Origin: Hymenoscyphus infarciens
Taxonomy: Eukaryota > Ascomycota > Leotiomycetes > Helotiales > Helotiaceae
Assembly: GCA_001414345.1 (NCBI GenBank)
Contig: LLCB01000040.1
Coordinates: forward strand, 186,001-250,000
Reading direction: 5' to 3'
DNA: 64,000 nt
Shown piece by piece: positions 22,458-34,750 of this stretch. The first letter of the stretch is position 1; the number at the start of each line of letters is the position of its first letter. Below the pieces are notes generated by a model. It was not told where the DNA came from. It ran no database searches and saw nothing but the letters and a program-made list of their open reading frames with translations. The translations under genes were made by a program, and so were the position numbers.

Positions 22458-24206
22458 AGAAAGAACAGATCGAACCCGTACCTACCGCACTCACAGAGTC
22501 CCTTTTCTTTCTACTATCCTCGAATATCCAATACCCTTCCAAGCGAGTCACATAATAAAAGCCACTTTAACACACATTTCTCACCAATCCCAACATAATA
22601 CTCTAACTGAAGATAGAATAAAACTCAAACGAGAGAGATGTTAATGAAAGATATCACAAAGATCATAATTACCATATCTCCTTACAATACACTCCAGAAT
22701 TAGATTCCCAACTACTCGCTAGACTTAACAACATAATCGGAAGCAGTATAACAGTTGTTATATTCTCAAGAGCATAAAATCTTCTCATAACAGTCTCCTC
22801 CATGGTAAATTTCCCGCCAAGTAACGCCTTATCACTAACTTACTTACTATCTTTACTTACTATCTTTACAAATACATGTTCAATCTAGTATCACGTCAAG
22901 ACACAAACCCCGGGTTTCAACGTAGGATAGCGATAGACAGGTCCATATTTTCCCAATACCCCAATTATTAATAACCCCCTCTCCTCATCTGAAACCCCAC
23001 ATCTCCCTTTCTCCAAAACTGGCAAAAATCCTCCCCTCTAAAATTTCAAAACTACAATTACAGTACCCAGTCACTCACTCACACATCCATCAACCTACCA
23101 CTACCACCGCAGCTCCGCAGCACTCCAAGACACAAACGCTTCCTCCAACAACCCCACCCGCATCTCAAGCATTCCAAACATGGCCCGGAGAAGAACGTAA
23201 CGCGACTGCAATTCTCGCATTCATAAAGATTCATACCTTACAATTAATATCTTACAATAAATACCTTACAAGCTCATCTCTTCAAATACAACCAACCACC
23301 AAACCCCCTAAGAAAGACTTCTCAAACTCCTGTACGTACTACATCATCAAATGTTAAGCATTAAACATCTCTAGTGCTATCAGTAGGTTACCCACAAATT
23401 AGTCGAGTATCTCACTCACCCCATCGCCCCCTCCCCTCCCCTCCCCTCCCCCACCTTCTGCTCTCCCCTAATCTCTCTCCCCCAATCTCTCTTCCACAAA
23501 CACTTCCTACACTTCCTCACAACCTCCGCGAATACAACCACAGCACCAGCACCTCCTAATAGCAAAACATCATCCCAAGTCCTCAAAAGTACAAACCAGA
23601 CAAGACTATTGATTCCCCAAGACCATGGATCCATGTGCTCCCCTCTGCTTTCAGACAATTGTCCGACAAAGGTCCAGGAGAACGGGAAACCGAAAACCTT
23701 CGTTCCACTAAATCATCTCGAACAACCATCACAGTTCTCTGACACGAGTTGGGACAATTTAAGTCATTGACTGAAATGATTGGGACAATTCTCCTCTCAT
23801 CTCACATCCCACAAAAAGAAATTATTCACAAACAAGTCTTCAGAACAAGGATTAAGAAACGAGTATCATTTCGCTATAACCTAACATACTCAATTCCTGC
23901 CATCGCTCCCGTCCATTTTATGTTTCTCCATTTCCATTCCACGCCCTCATCATGATCATACAATTTGCTCTCGAGGAAAAGGAAGGAAAGCAGACGCAAG
24001 CGAATCATGCAAAATCAAAAGCGACAAAAGAAAACGTCATCTCATCCCTCCCTCCCCGTTGCCATTACCATTCCATCCCTTCTCACACCTGAAGTATTAA
24101 GTAAGTAACGGGTATTCGCAGTATTGGTATCAGGTATCTTCCAAGGCAAAAAGAAGAAAAATCAAGACATAAGGAAAAATCGTTGTGGAGTACAAGCCCT
24201 CATCCC
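22458..24206. other. Intergenic region without supported genes; C-rich low-complexity stretch
   Basis: About 1.7 kb, AC-rich and CT-rich on the plus strand (a CCCCT repeat at about 23425-23455). No ORF has a plausible start, motif or splice structure. The right end must include the 3' untranslated region of the minus-strand HAM1-like gene. Confidence 0.5.
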
Positions 24207-27200
24207 CTAAACACGACCAGCAACAACAGGGTTCTCACTACCAAGAGTGGTGTTATAAGCACCAGTCTTTCCATGACTGGTCAATGGTGCATTGCCATTC
24301 AAACCAGTAGACGTGCCATTCAGACCATGACCACTGAGAGCTCCTCCATTGGTATTTTGGATAGCAGGAACCTTGGAGTTATCGCTAAATGCTTGATCGA
24401 CTTGGCTTCCGAACCCGGTAACGGTGGAGTTGCGTTCACCAGAAAGACCAGTGCTTCCGGATGATTGAGCGAGAGTGGTGTTCTGAGCCAATGGGTCCCG
24501 GAGTTGGTTGGTGGTCGAGCTGGTGTTACCAAGGTTTTGAGGACCACGAACAGTGGCACCGGTGACGTCGTGGTGTTTGCGTCTGATCTCGGTGACCTTG
24601 GGGATGTCGGTTGAAGCCTTCGCACTTCCTAATCCAAAGACAGGAGACTCCCATGTGGTTCCCTTAAGTGCGAGATCTCTGTACTCAGTAGCCTTGGAGG
24701 AGATGCCACCAGGAAGCTTGATATTGGGGAATATCGAGTCGGCTTGGGTCATGGCCACATTGACCTTGGTCTGGCTGGCGACCTGTTCGGCCTTGTTCTT
24801 TCCTTGCAACGCCTTCTTTTGGACGGCGGAGACGTAGCGGGAGTAGATGTTTGGTGCACTCTCAGGATTCTCCACAACCTCCTGGGCAGCACGGTCGGCT
24901 TCGACCTTGACTTGATAGAGCATCGAGTCAAGTTCGTGGGCCTGGTCCTTGATGGCCTTTTCCAAAGCCTTTTGGAGTGCTGGTCGGATAACCTTGAGCA
25001 TGAAAGGCTTGAAGAGCGTGAAAAGGAGCTTGTGGTTGGATTGTTTTAACTTGATGTCGAAGTTCTTGACGTCTACATCGACCTTCTCGATCTTGAAGAA
25101 GTTTTGTTGGTCGGATTTCTCGGTGGTAGACATCTTCATCTTGAAGGAGAAGCCAGTGCCACCAAGGAAAATATCGGCGACTCCAGTGTCGGTAATCTTT
25201 GGTGTGCCTTGTTTACGCTTGATGTGATATGAGACATCGCGTAAATCCATTTGGACGCCGGAGACGGAGAGGGTGACGCTGTTACGGTTCTTGTTCGCAA
25301 CCTTCTTTCTTCCCCATCTAAAGTAGTTGTCGCTTTCAAGCTCGAAGATGTTTGGCACGAGATTGTCGCTCTCAATGACCAAGTTCTCGATGATGGCATC
25401 CACCATTGGATCGCTATACTCAATTCTCGGGATAGGGACGTAACGGATCGATTCAAACACGGCAGGAAGGATGACCTCGCTAAGATCCTTGAGCAAGTGA
25501 GGCTTGAACGTTGGCTTTCCATTCTCGTCGTTGCCCAAATCGGCAAACAGCTTGTTTAGGGAAGCGGCGAACTGCTTGTTTTGTGGGTCGTTGTCGAACT
25601 CATTACCCAAAAACTTGATCTCGTCGACGATTCGGTCTGTGTGGTTGCGGTAACGGTCTCGAAGGAGGAAGTTGCCACGATCATAGAGGGTATTCCACTC
25701 TTCGGTGGCACTATCCTCCATGATGTAGCCTTGTTGCTTCAAGCATTTGCGGACGTAGGCATCGATGTGTTTAAACCAGCTCTTAAGCTCGGGATCTTGA
25801 TCTGCATCACGGTAGATGGTGTTGATAGAATCGAACAAGTCGTTTGTGGATGTACCATTGGCGAAACGCTCAATAAGAGTCTTCAAATCATCCTCAGCCT
25901 TCTGAAGCGAAGAATCGGTGTGAGCACCTTTGACAGAGCCAGTAGATTGCTGTCCAATGGTATTGGCATGCCCAGCATATTGTTCAGCCAAGTCCAGAAG
26001 CGTTGTGATAGCTTGTTGATAGTCTGGGTGACCTTGGCATTCAACAACCATCTTCTTCAATCGCCAGATGGTTTGCTCTCTGCGTTCCTCTGGCATCTTC
26101 TTGGAGATATAGTTCTTAGTCTTGTCTCTGGTTTCTCTGCCACGTTGCTTGGTCTCTTCAGGGACGTTGTCAGAAGCTCGCTGTTGAAGAGTAGCGGCAC
26201 CGCTCCGAGCTCCAGTCTGGGCGTCCAAGCCGGATGAAGTGCCATCAGCGCGGTCTCGACCAGCTAAAAGCGCAGCGTCTGCTGGGTCACGAGTACCATC
26301 GGGGTGGGCAGCTTGTGTAGCATTACCGGCGGCATCGCGAAGGTCTTCCTTTCCAACTGGCGTCTGTTTGCTGTATGTGTTCTTGAGCTGGCTCTTGATA
26401 TTGCCAGTAGACATATCTGGGACATCGTGCCAGGTGTTGTCGTCCGCCGGGTGATCAATTTGGGATAGTTGATCTTGGTTTGGTTTAACTTTGGATGCAG
26501 CGTTAGTTGCCGCGTCGCCAGCAATGTCTCGTAAGAGAATTGTGGCATCGTTCACTGGAAAGGATGTTAGTATTTGGTTTCCAATTTCTTCGCTGCCAAG
26601 TTCCCAGTATCTTGGACCATCCAGGGTATTGGCCCAGATCTTTTCAAACAATTAGGAATATTGTTCGAAAAATTCTGGAAGAATTGGAACGTCGATTTCT
26701 CGAATCTTCGAACAATACATAAGTTGTTCTAGAATCTCCGAAGAAATAAAGGGGTGGTGTCACAAAATGAAGTCCAGGAATTCTACTTACAAAGCTTTCG
26801 AAATTGACCATTAGAGATGATCAGTGTGCCGAGTGTTCGTAGACCCTCCAAAGCCTCATTGCCATGTTGCCTAGCTGCATCCTTTCCAACTGGTGCACCA
26901 GGGAGCGCAGCGTTTGCACCATCAATCTTCTGGGACTCCCAGATGAAGTCTTGAAGAAGATTGCCCTGGTTCTTTATGAGGAGAAGGTATTTGGCTTGTT
27001 CGACGACATTTCGGAAGTCGTTGACAAGTGCTTGTCCTTCGGTAGAAAGTCTGGAGGAAGGCTTGGCGAGTGCTTTCGAGGCCAGAAAGCTGTTCAAGGC
27101 GACGTCGATTTGCTCGTTCTGTGGTACGGTTAGTGGTTTGCTATTTGGATTTGTGCGACGATGGTAGAAATGAGGCGGTTATTTTGCCTATCTTTGGTGG

Positions 27201-27759
27201 TGTTGGTTGTGATCTGAGGGAGTACTGATGACGTGGAAATCCACAGATCGTCGACCAAAGAAAGCGTTCGGTGTGATCATCTGCAACAGGAAAGCACCAC
27301 TTTTCAGGAAAAGAGAAAGTGATCTCATGTTCCAAATGTCCACGCCATTGCTCATTCCAATCTTCTTCCGAATCATCTAGCATTATCCGAAAGAATTCAG
27401 AGAATGGCAAACCAGACTTTCCATTCTTCCAAGTCATCTGGGATAATGTGTTCAATTGCCCCAGAATCTCTGAAGCAATAGGAAATGGCGAAATCTTCTG
27501 TGTAGTCATTGTCCTCCGTCCGTCCCAACCATGACGTGCATTTGAGGAAAGTCGGATCGCGATCAAGGGCGGATATTGGTACTTACAGATGGGACTTTGC
27601 CAGCTTGGAAGGCTATTCAGAAAACTTGTTAGTCTGGATGGCATGTGAAGATCGAATGAAGAAGCATATCATACCTGATGCAATGCCATAAAGCTGAAGC
27701 TTGCGGTTGACATCAGCCTCCTTCTCCTTGATGTTGGTTGGTTTGTTGACGGAAGACAT
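24207..27759 (-). CDS. HAM1-family protein (HAM1_N/HAM1_C, BPI/LPS-binding-like)
   Basis: Model: exons 27759-27675, 27612-27587 (26-bp microexon), 27118-26791 and 26554-24207; introns 62, 468 and 236 bp; 928 aa in one continuous frame. The N-terminus (KLQLYGIASA, then KVPSNEQIDVALNS) and the core (GQFRKLLNDATILLRDIAGD) are typical of the fungal family with HAM1_N and HAM1_C Pfam domains (formerly DUF5923/DUF4449), whose C-terminal part is BPI/LBP-like. A charged, possibly coiled region covers the middle; the last ~130 residues are Gly/Ser/Thr/Asn-rich and disordered. Fungal members are large cytoplasmic or membrane-associated proteins of unclear function; lipid binding is inferred from the BPI-like fold. 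Two introns are long for this genome and contain open stretches, so alternative splicing is possible. Confidence 0.87.
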
Positions 27760-29375
27760 GATTGCAAATGCTGGGTATCGCGGGTATCACTGAACGAAAA
27801 AAAGGAGGAAGAAAAAAGGTCGAAGGAGTCGAAGGAGGAAGGTGCTCGCAGACTGGAACCGCTGACGGGGGGAGGATGCGATACGATGGAATTCCTGGTG
27901 GTTGATGGTGGAATGTATGTATGGATGTTTTAGTGATGTTGAGCGGTCTCTGGTATGTTGGTATTTGGTTGTGTTGTGTTGTGTTGTGTTGGGGGAGAAA
28001 GGGTTGGTTGCAGAGGTGCAGAGGTGCAGAGGTGCAGAGAGAGGGTTAAGAGAAGCGGGACTCAAATTTGACGACGCGACGGCTTGAGCTATTCCATCAT
28101 CATCATCGCTCTTGCCAGCTGCAGCTTCTTCCTGTTTGTAGAGGCTGAGAGCCACTTAATTCTTTCCTTGGCACGCTGGATTGGGGAGAACAAGGCAAGT
28201 TTTTGCCCTGTTACAGGCTTACAGCCAGCGTACACCTGTAACCCCAGAAAGGAGCTTCCCGCGGGTGACGTCACTGCTGACAGGGGTGGAGCGAGGAGCT
28301 TGAGTTCCAGCGGAGCTTTGCTTTGCACGATTCACTCGATCCTCTGCAAAGAAATCTTTTATCCAATTTCCCCCATTTGGCGCTAGCATATTTCCATCAA
28401 CACTATTGGATATCGGATGCGCCACCGCATCATGATCATGAAAGGGTGGTAGAGAAACGTAGCCGAGGCCTCTCAAGACCTCTCAAGGCCTCCCGCCCCT
28501 GAGTCAAGAAGACCATCTTAAAGTCATCTTACAGTAACATCAATTTCATGCGCGTCATCAACTATCAAAAGCTTCAACTCCACCGCGGATTGTGCACATG
28601 CGATCAATTGTGCTTCGGTTCAGAGCAAAAGGATGGCATTCTAGGATTCCTCAATTGCCATGTCGGCAGTTCTCCACCCATGTCCATGTGCCGATCAGCC
28701 CATACTCTCCGTACATGGAGAAAGGAGAAAGGAGAAAGGGCCAGAAGCATCCATGCAAATTCAATATTCAATCTTTTCAGCTGGTGGTACTTGTCGCTGG
28801 CAGAAAAGCAGGTATCCGGGGGACATGACACAGCTACAAATTCATGCTCGGATACTAGTAAAGGGGTTGCAAATGCCAACAGACGCTCAATGGAAGGCGC
28901 GACGTGTCGGAGGAGAGGTGGCGTTGCGTGGCTGATCGCACGGGGGTTCCGGGTTGCTGAAACCTTTATTTCCCATGACTTCATTGAAGCCAGAAGCATA
29001 GAGGTTTTTATTGCGAATACCACGGATTCGGCCACTTGAGTAGTCTCTGGTCTGGCCTTCTCTTAGTTCAACGTTGGTCCTATTGTGGTTATTTGTGCCA
29101 TTGTCTGTTACCGAATTCTCTTGTGTCTTTTCCTTCAGGTCTGACTAGTCAGTCTGAGCCGGTTGGACCTTCGCTGTCGAAATATTACAGACGTGGTTCC
29201 ATACAGAGTGTCTACTCAATTTCTTGAGTAGGCAACCGTCTCGAGACTACACTCTCGGAGACTACACTCTCGAAGACGGGAGGCACTATTAAATAACCAA
29301 CGATGGCTCTTTTCAAGGTAGTTCTGTACCTGTTGAAATACAACGTATTTTACTCGTAATTTCCATGGTTCCATG
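27760..29375. promoter_or_regulatory. Upstream region of the HAM1-like gene and adjoining non-coding DNA
   Basis: It contains the promoter of the minus-strand HAM1-like gene. A GTTGTGTT repeat (27970-27990) and an AGGTGCAG repeat (28013-28040) are visible. Overlapping ORFs around 28.5-29.0 kb on both strands lack motifs and supported introns. No gene is called. Confidence 0.4.
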
Positions 29376-29595
29376 TACTCCACTATCCCCCCCCCTAATT
29401 ACATTGTAATGACCCACGGGGTGGAGGCTGCGTAAACTCCTGGTAATGTCAAAGCGCCGAACTAATAAGAAGACTTAAAGTTAAACAATGGAGTGATTAA
29501 GAAGGTTCTATGGGCTGACATTACTAGGAATTTACACAGCCTCCCCCAGATCTACAAAGAGTGGGGATTACAAGTAAGGGGGGGGGGGGAGAGTA
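29376..29595. mobile_element. Fold-back / MITE-like element with about 75-bp imperfect inverted arms
   Basis: The left arm (29376-29451) and right arm (29516-29595) are imperfect reverse complements. Both start TACTC at the outer edge, carry a C9-12/G-tract, and end in a matching GGAGGCTG-x-GTAAA-x-TCCT-x-GTAATGTCA block (one strand versus the other). A 64-bp spacer separates them. It lies about 650 bp upstream of the aspartyl-protease-like gene. No coding capacity; no clear target duplication. Confidence 0.75.
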
Positions 29596-29688
29596 CTATC
29601 CCCCCCCCTAATTACATTGTATGCGCACAGACATCTGCCACACTAAAACGACCGTGCGCGTACAATGTAATTAGGGGGGGGGATAGTA
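29594..29688. mobile_element. Second, smaller palindromic element sharing the terminal motif
   Basis: Arms 29594-29627 and 29655-29688 form a 34-bp inverted repeat with one mismatch: TACTAT, nine C, TAATTACATTGTA, then (C/T)GCGCAC. The loop is about 27 bp. The same C9-TAATTACATTGTA string also begins the neighbouring element at 29387. It directly abuts that element and could form a cruciform or a long hairpin in RNA. Confidence 0.85.
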
Positions 29689-30250
29689 ATTGAAGGAGCA
29701 AAAACTCCTCCCGGTCGCTTCCCAGTTCTGAACTTCTGCTATCGATCCGACATCTCAAATAGGACACCAAACCACACCGAATCGAGCCATCTCCCTGCCG
29801 CTCCTCTCTCCTCTCTCTCAAATTCTCTCCAATGATTCGCTGCCAGCTTTCATAATACCCCTTACAGTCCTTCACTACCTCCTAACGTCATTTCCATCAA
29901 CACCCATTTCCCGAGGTCCTCCTGCGGTGTTACCCCATATCCTACCCCAGGTTACCATCCCACCAATCCCATCTCATACTTGATTCCTTCTAGCCAATCC
30001 CATCTCATACTTGATTCCTTCTAGCCAATCCCATCTCATACCTCATTTCTTCCAACCAATTATCAAAATTGACATACCATATCTATTTTTCTTCGTTTGG
30101 CCTACCGTCACCATGAGGAAGAGGGTAGTATCAGCATCCCCCTTGTTTACTATGAGCTCATGCTTCTATCGCGCCTCTTTCTTATCTAGATATCAGAGGC
30201 ATGTATTGTACGGTATGCTTTGATACGAGCGAATCGTCTTACAACACGTT
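29689..30250. promoter_or_regulatory. Upstream region of the aspartyl-protease-like gene
   Basis: About 560 bp of pyrimidine-rich DNA typical of fungal promoters. A phrase of about 28 bp containing CCAATCCCATCTCATAC recurs near 29966, 29995 and 30023 in tandem-like fashion. No other element can be named. Confidence 0.4.
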
Positions 30251-32627
30251 ATGCACTCGTTATTGAAAGAGGGCTTTTGCGCCATCTCTTTTCTGGTTTT
30301 CGGTTGCACTGCAGTGGCGGTTCCGACGAGCATTTCCGAGGAATTGGTGGGGGATTTGGAGAGGAGAGATAATGTTACTTTGAAAGCTCCTATTGTTGCG
30401 ACGCCTAGCCAACATTGGTTCGTCCTTTGATTCCTTTCTCTCCTTTCCCTTTTACTTTACTTCCACCACTTGTCATTTTCACAAAACTGATCAGCGCAAT
30501 CGCTCAGGGAAGGAGTAGACGGCACGTGGTCAACCTTTGAAATCCGCGTTGGAACCCCAGCGCAAACCTTCCGCGTTCTACCTGCGACCTCATGGCAAGA
30601 AACCTGGGTGGTCTATGGAGCAGCAGCAAATGCGTGCAACACCAGTGTTGGAGTGCCCTCGGATTGCGCAGAAGCACGAGGCGCGTTTTTTGATCCCACG
30701 AAAAGTTCGACGTGGCAGGAGGGAGAGCAGAATGAGTTGGGGTTGAATGCTGCGCTGGGGTATGAGGGGGTTGGTCAATATGGTATGTCCTTGTGTTGAT
30801 GGCGAGGATGAGGTTTGAGAGAGTGAGTTGCTGATTAATAAGATAGGTTTTGATACTGTCGGTTTGGGATATACTGCTGATACTGGGCCGACTCTTCCAC
30901 ATCAAATTGTTGCGGCGATAATATCGGACTCTTTCTATTTCGGACAACTAGGTCTGGGTTTCCAACCTACAAACCAGTCCGGCTTCGGCAATCCACAAGC
31001 CTCTTTCTCTGACACGCTCTGGTCAAATGGCACAATCGCCTCCCAGAGTTGGAGTTATACTGCCGGCGCGTTTTACAGACTCAAAGGTGTTTTCGGCTCC
31101 CTGGTATTTGGAGGTTATGATGTTGCGCGCTTCATCCCAAACGACCTCCGCTTCTCAATGACGGGGGATAATTTGAGAGATATCGTTGTCACGGTTAGGA
31201 GTATTACTAGCACGACCACAGCAGGAAATACGACATTGATGGGAAGTCCTGAATTTGCATTCATCGATTCCACACTCCCAGAACTCTACCTCCCCGCAGC
31301 AGTCTGCACAGAATTCGAAAAAGCATTTGGGTTAACCTTCGATAAACCCTCCGGCCTCTACCTCATAAACCAAGCTCAACATCAGAATCTCCTCACTTTG
31401 AACCCGAACATCACACTCACCCTGGCGAACCAGAAAACAGGCGGGGAAACACTAGATTTTGTTCTACCATACGCTGCTTTTGATCTCAATGTCACATCAC
31501 CCATCTTGGTAAATAAAACCTCCAAGTACTTTCCCTTGAAACAAGGGCCGGATGGTGCATACGCTTTGGGAAGGGTGGTTTTGCAAGAAGTCGGTGTAGT
31601 AGCGCATTACAACTCGAGGACTTTTCAGGTCTTACAATCGAAATTCGAGGATTCGCCTGAGACGAATATCGTAGCCCTCTCTCCAACTCTTCCCGCACCC
31701 GCGACACCATCTTCCACCACCTCTCCCTCGGGTAAAAACTCCAATGGTTCGAAAAAGGGACTGGCGAATGGAGCAATAGCAGGCATCGTAGTCGGTGCAC
31801 TCGCCCTCCTTGCCGCTCTTGGTCTTCTAGCATTCTTCCTCCGCCGCCGCAAACACCGTCAATCCCTCGTGGGGAAACGTCCAGGAACACCCGTCGCGGA
31901 GATAGATACTGGCAAGAGGATAGATAACCCAGATCAAAGCGCTTACATCGGACAAGCATCTCGGTATACCTCGGAGGTTCCGGGACAAAGTGCAAAGGTT
32001 GAGATTCAGGGAAATCCAATTATGCATCCACAAGAACTTGAGGCTGCACCTGTTCCCCATCGTAGCATAAATGGGAGGGCTGAGACGGGGAATGGATTCG
32101 TAACTCATGGAAGGGGGGGACGGACGCCTATGGCTGAGTTGGGTGAGGATGAGCTGTTCCTTCCTGCCTTTGGTTCGGGGAATGGTGGAAATGGAGGGGA
32201 TAGCGGCACAGGAACAGGCGAGGGGTTTAGCCCTATCAGCGCGCCCGGAATGAGTTCTACCTCTGGGAGTGGGAGGAATAAGATCAGTGATGGGGAGGTG
32301 AGTGAGATGGGGGAAGAGAGTTCGCCTAATTCTACGAATGCGCATGCAAGGGGTGTTAGTGGTGGGTATGGGGGTGGGAATCGGGATACGATGGTTAGTA
32401 TGATGACGCCGGTTGAAGGGCCTAGTGCTACGGGGGGATTTGGTCCGAATAGGGGGAGTGTTGGTGGGCACCGAGTTTCGGGGATGGGCGGTAGTGGTGC
32501 TGGTGAGTCTGCTGGCGAGGGACGAGGCGCGGGAGAAAGAGGGAGTCCTGTGACTGACACCAGTCCCACCGATTCCAACTTGGAGAGGAGGAAAAGCCGG
32601 TTCGAGGAGAAGTTTGGGGAGGATTGA
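30251..32627 (+). CDS. Aspartyl-protease-like (A1 fold) single-pass membrane protein, probably catalytically dead
   Basis: Model: exons 30251-30417, 30508-30782, 30847-32627; introns 90 and 64 bp; 740 aa. A signal peptide (about 1-25, ending TAVAVP) is followed by a pepsin-like domain: WSTFEIRVGTPAQ near residue 66, then KGVFGSLVFGGYD in the C-lobe. The first DTG site is replaced (VLPATSWQETW) and the second reads FIDSTLPELYLP (Asp288), so both DTG/DSG triplets are degenerate. A Ser/Thr linker leads to a transmembrane helix at about 455-479 followed by RRRKHRQ. The ~260-residue cytoplasmic tail is rich in Gly, Ser and charged residues. Such A1-like membrane proteins are common in filamentous ascomycetes; a receptor or scaffold role is inference. 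Fold assignment is good; lack of peptidase activity is likely. Confidence 0.87.
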
Positions 32628-32949
32628 AATTACATAAGCGAGTTTTTGTCTTTTCCTTGGTTTTCTTGGTGGGAAGCAGAGTTGTTACGAAGTTACGACT
32701 CTCTAATCCCATTTCTTTGTCGTTGTTCTATATCCGGGAGTGGCTTTGGTATACTACTGTACTATTATACATAACATAATTCGATCTTCATAGTGCTGGC
32801 TGGGTCTTTACTTTGTAAGTAGAAGATAGCACCATCGCCTAATAATATACCCACTCCATCATATTTGAGAGACGTACTTTATAATTCTAGAAAGTAAGGA
32901 ATGCCAAGTCGGTTGTATTTGTAACCATGTCAGTCCTCTCGTCTCCCCA
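32628..32949. other. 3' flank of the aspartyl-protease-like gene
   Basis: About 320 bp between the stop codon and the AT-rich transposon remnant. It contains the presumed 3' untranslated region and no coding signal. Confidence 0.4.
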
Positions 32950-34750
32950 GCTACCTTAGGAAAACAATAAGTGAGAGTCTAGAATCATATTTCCCCCGTA
33001 GTTCTTCTTACTGAAACAGGTAGATATTCATAGACCCTAGTTATTTCTCCTTCTACAGTGCTAAGGCTTTTAAAAGTTAAATCCTAGTTTCGTAGTAAAC
33101 TAACCTCCTAGCTCTCTCCTCTACAGAGAGAGAAATATCACTCTGATTGAAAAAGACTGTTTTATTTACAGCAAGCGCTACTTTCCTTCTCTTCTCTTCT
33201 CTTAGGAGACTAAACAAAAGTGCCAACTTCATACTTCTAGTTAAAGAATTCAATCTCTCACTTCCTAGTCACTACTCGCCAACTTGAAACCTACCCTTAA
33301 AAGAACTCCTCGTTGAAAAGGACGTAAATCTACTACTTCGATCTCTATTATCACAGGATGGTCATATCGAATGGAGTTCGTTATCTTGCCCTAGTCGAGG
33401 CTCAAAAGAAGGTAGAGTCAATATGATCAATGTGTGGTATGTAAAACGTCTGCTAAAGAGAGAGAAGAGTGCGGAGCACTTTCGTAACTATATACAGGTC
33501 TGCCAGGTCACGTGTGCACCCCACAACATCTATTTACCTTTACTTAAGTAAAAAGAGAAAATCTAGCGGTCTCTTGATTGAGATCTTTCAACTCCTCTCT
33601 TACTTTTAACTTTAATTTCTATGCTAAGGTACTTACTAAGTTGCGGAAATACGTGGAATCTAGTAGTAAAGTAGGAATAGGAAGAACGACTTACTATTCC
33701 TTTATCGACTTAGAAAGTAGAGAAGAAAGAAGGAGATATAGTTTAAATTTCGCAAGGATCGCTGTACTTAGTGCTCTATAGAGAATCTCTCAAAGCCTAT
33801 CTTTCCTTGGAAAATCTCTAATACTAGTACTAGGTAATATATAAAGAATAACTCTCCTTAGAATTTAAAACACCGGAAAATACTAAAATATCTTTAAGTA
33901 GCTTTAGAAATAAAGACATCTATTCCTAGATACTAGAGCCTAGAAATAGCAACGACGATATTTCAAATAAAGCTTTTCCTTTGTATAATAATTACCTAAG
34001 AAATAGAAAGAAAGAAAAAAACTCTCCGCTTTATATAGATATAGATATATATAGAAAGAGCGACGTTTTAAAAGGAAAATCTCTAGACTCTAATTATTTA
34101 AATCAAGAAAAGGAGAATAAACCTAGAATTTATATCGAAAGAAAAACTTCTTTATTCCTATTCCGAGGTAAACTACTAAGAGCTCTATAGAAATACTTAT
34201 TCTTACTACTACTTCTAGACTACCTAGGAATAGCTCCGAGAAAGGGAAAAAAAAACGATTATAATCTATCGATAAATTAGTTACCTAGATCCTTAGGTTA
34301 CTTGGAAAACAAACTCATATTTGGAAAATCTCCATAGCTATTAGTAGATAGCTAGCCTACTAGTGAAGATCTATATAAACATAGAGCTCTTCTAAACAGG
34401 GTATTAAACCGCATTCTCAAAGAGTTGTTATAAAGTGTTTAAACTATAGAGCTAGGGAATCTCTTAACCGATAAAGTGCTCTGTCTAATTTAACACATAG
34501 TCCTTCTTATTAATATCTATCTAGAAACTAGTAAGCTACTAGAGAAGCTCTTATATCCCTTTCTATATTAACGAATACGTTTACAACGTCGTATTACTTA
34601 ATATCTAAGTCAAATCTAGTAGTAATAGCTATAGCTATTTAGAATGATCTTACTACGAGCGTGGCAGCATATGTCGAAAGGATAGTATCTTCTTATTAGA
34701 GATCACCTCTAACTACGAGCTAAGCTTAGCATCGAATTAGATAGTTTATA
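32950..34750 (-). mobile_element. Decayed Ty1/copia remnant (reverse transcriptase part and possible 3' LTR)
   Basis: AT-rich DNA with RIP character. On the minus strand, about 34.60-34.35 kb, a degraded RT core is readable: an N-x-F-x4-DI region, a decayed ALYGLRDSP-like segment, then HF/TLFENAV and CMF-like text. Downstream (about 34.3-34.2 kb) comes a SLFSK..KDLG-like segment, as in copia proteins. A TGTTGTGGGGTGCACACG string (minus strand, from about 33530) could begin its LTR, but I see no second LTR copy. It is a different copia lineage from the 7-20 kb element, and boundaries are approximate. Confidence 0.55.

Noticed and set aside
27141..27644. Separate gene on the minus strand within HAM1-like intron 2
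   Set aside because: The flanking exons join in frame with good splice sites and give known family sequence; the open frame is better treated as an intron peculiarity.
28548..29039. ORFs on both strands at 28.5-29.0 kb
   Set aside because: Mutually overlapping, low-complexity translations without domains, introns or a convincing start.
33578..34190. Plus-strand ORFs in AT-rich DNA at 33.6-34.2 kb
   Set aside because: Lys/Arg/Tyr-rich translations typical of RIP-damaged DNA; the minus strand has traces of copia pol instead.
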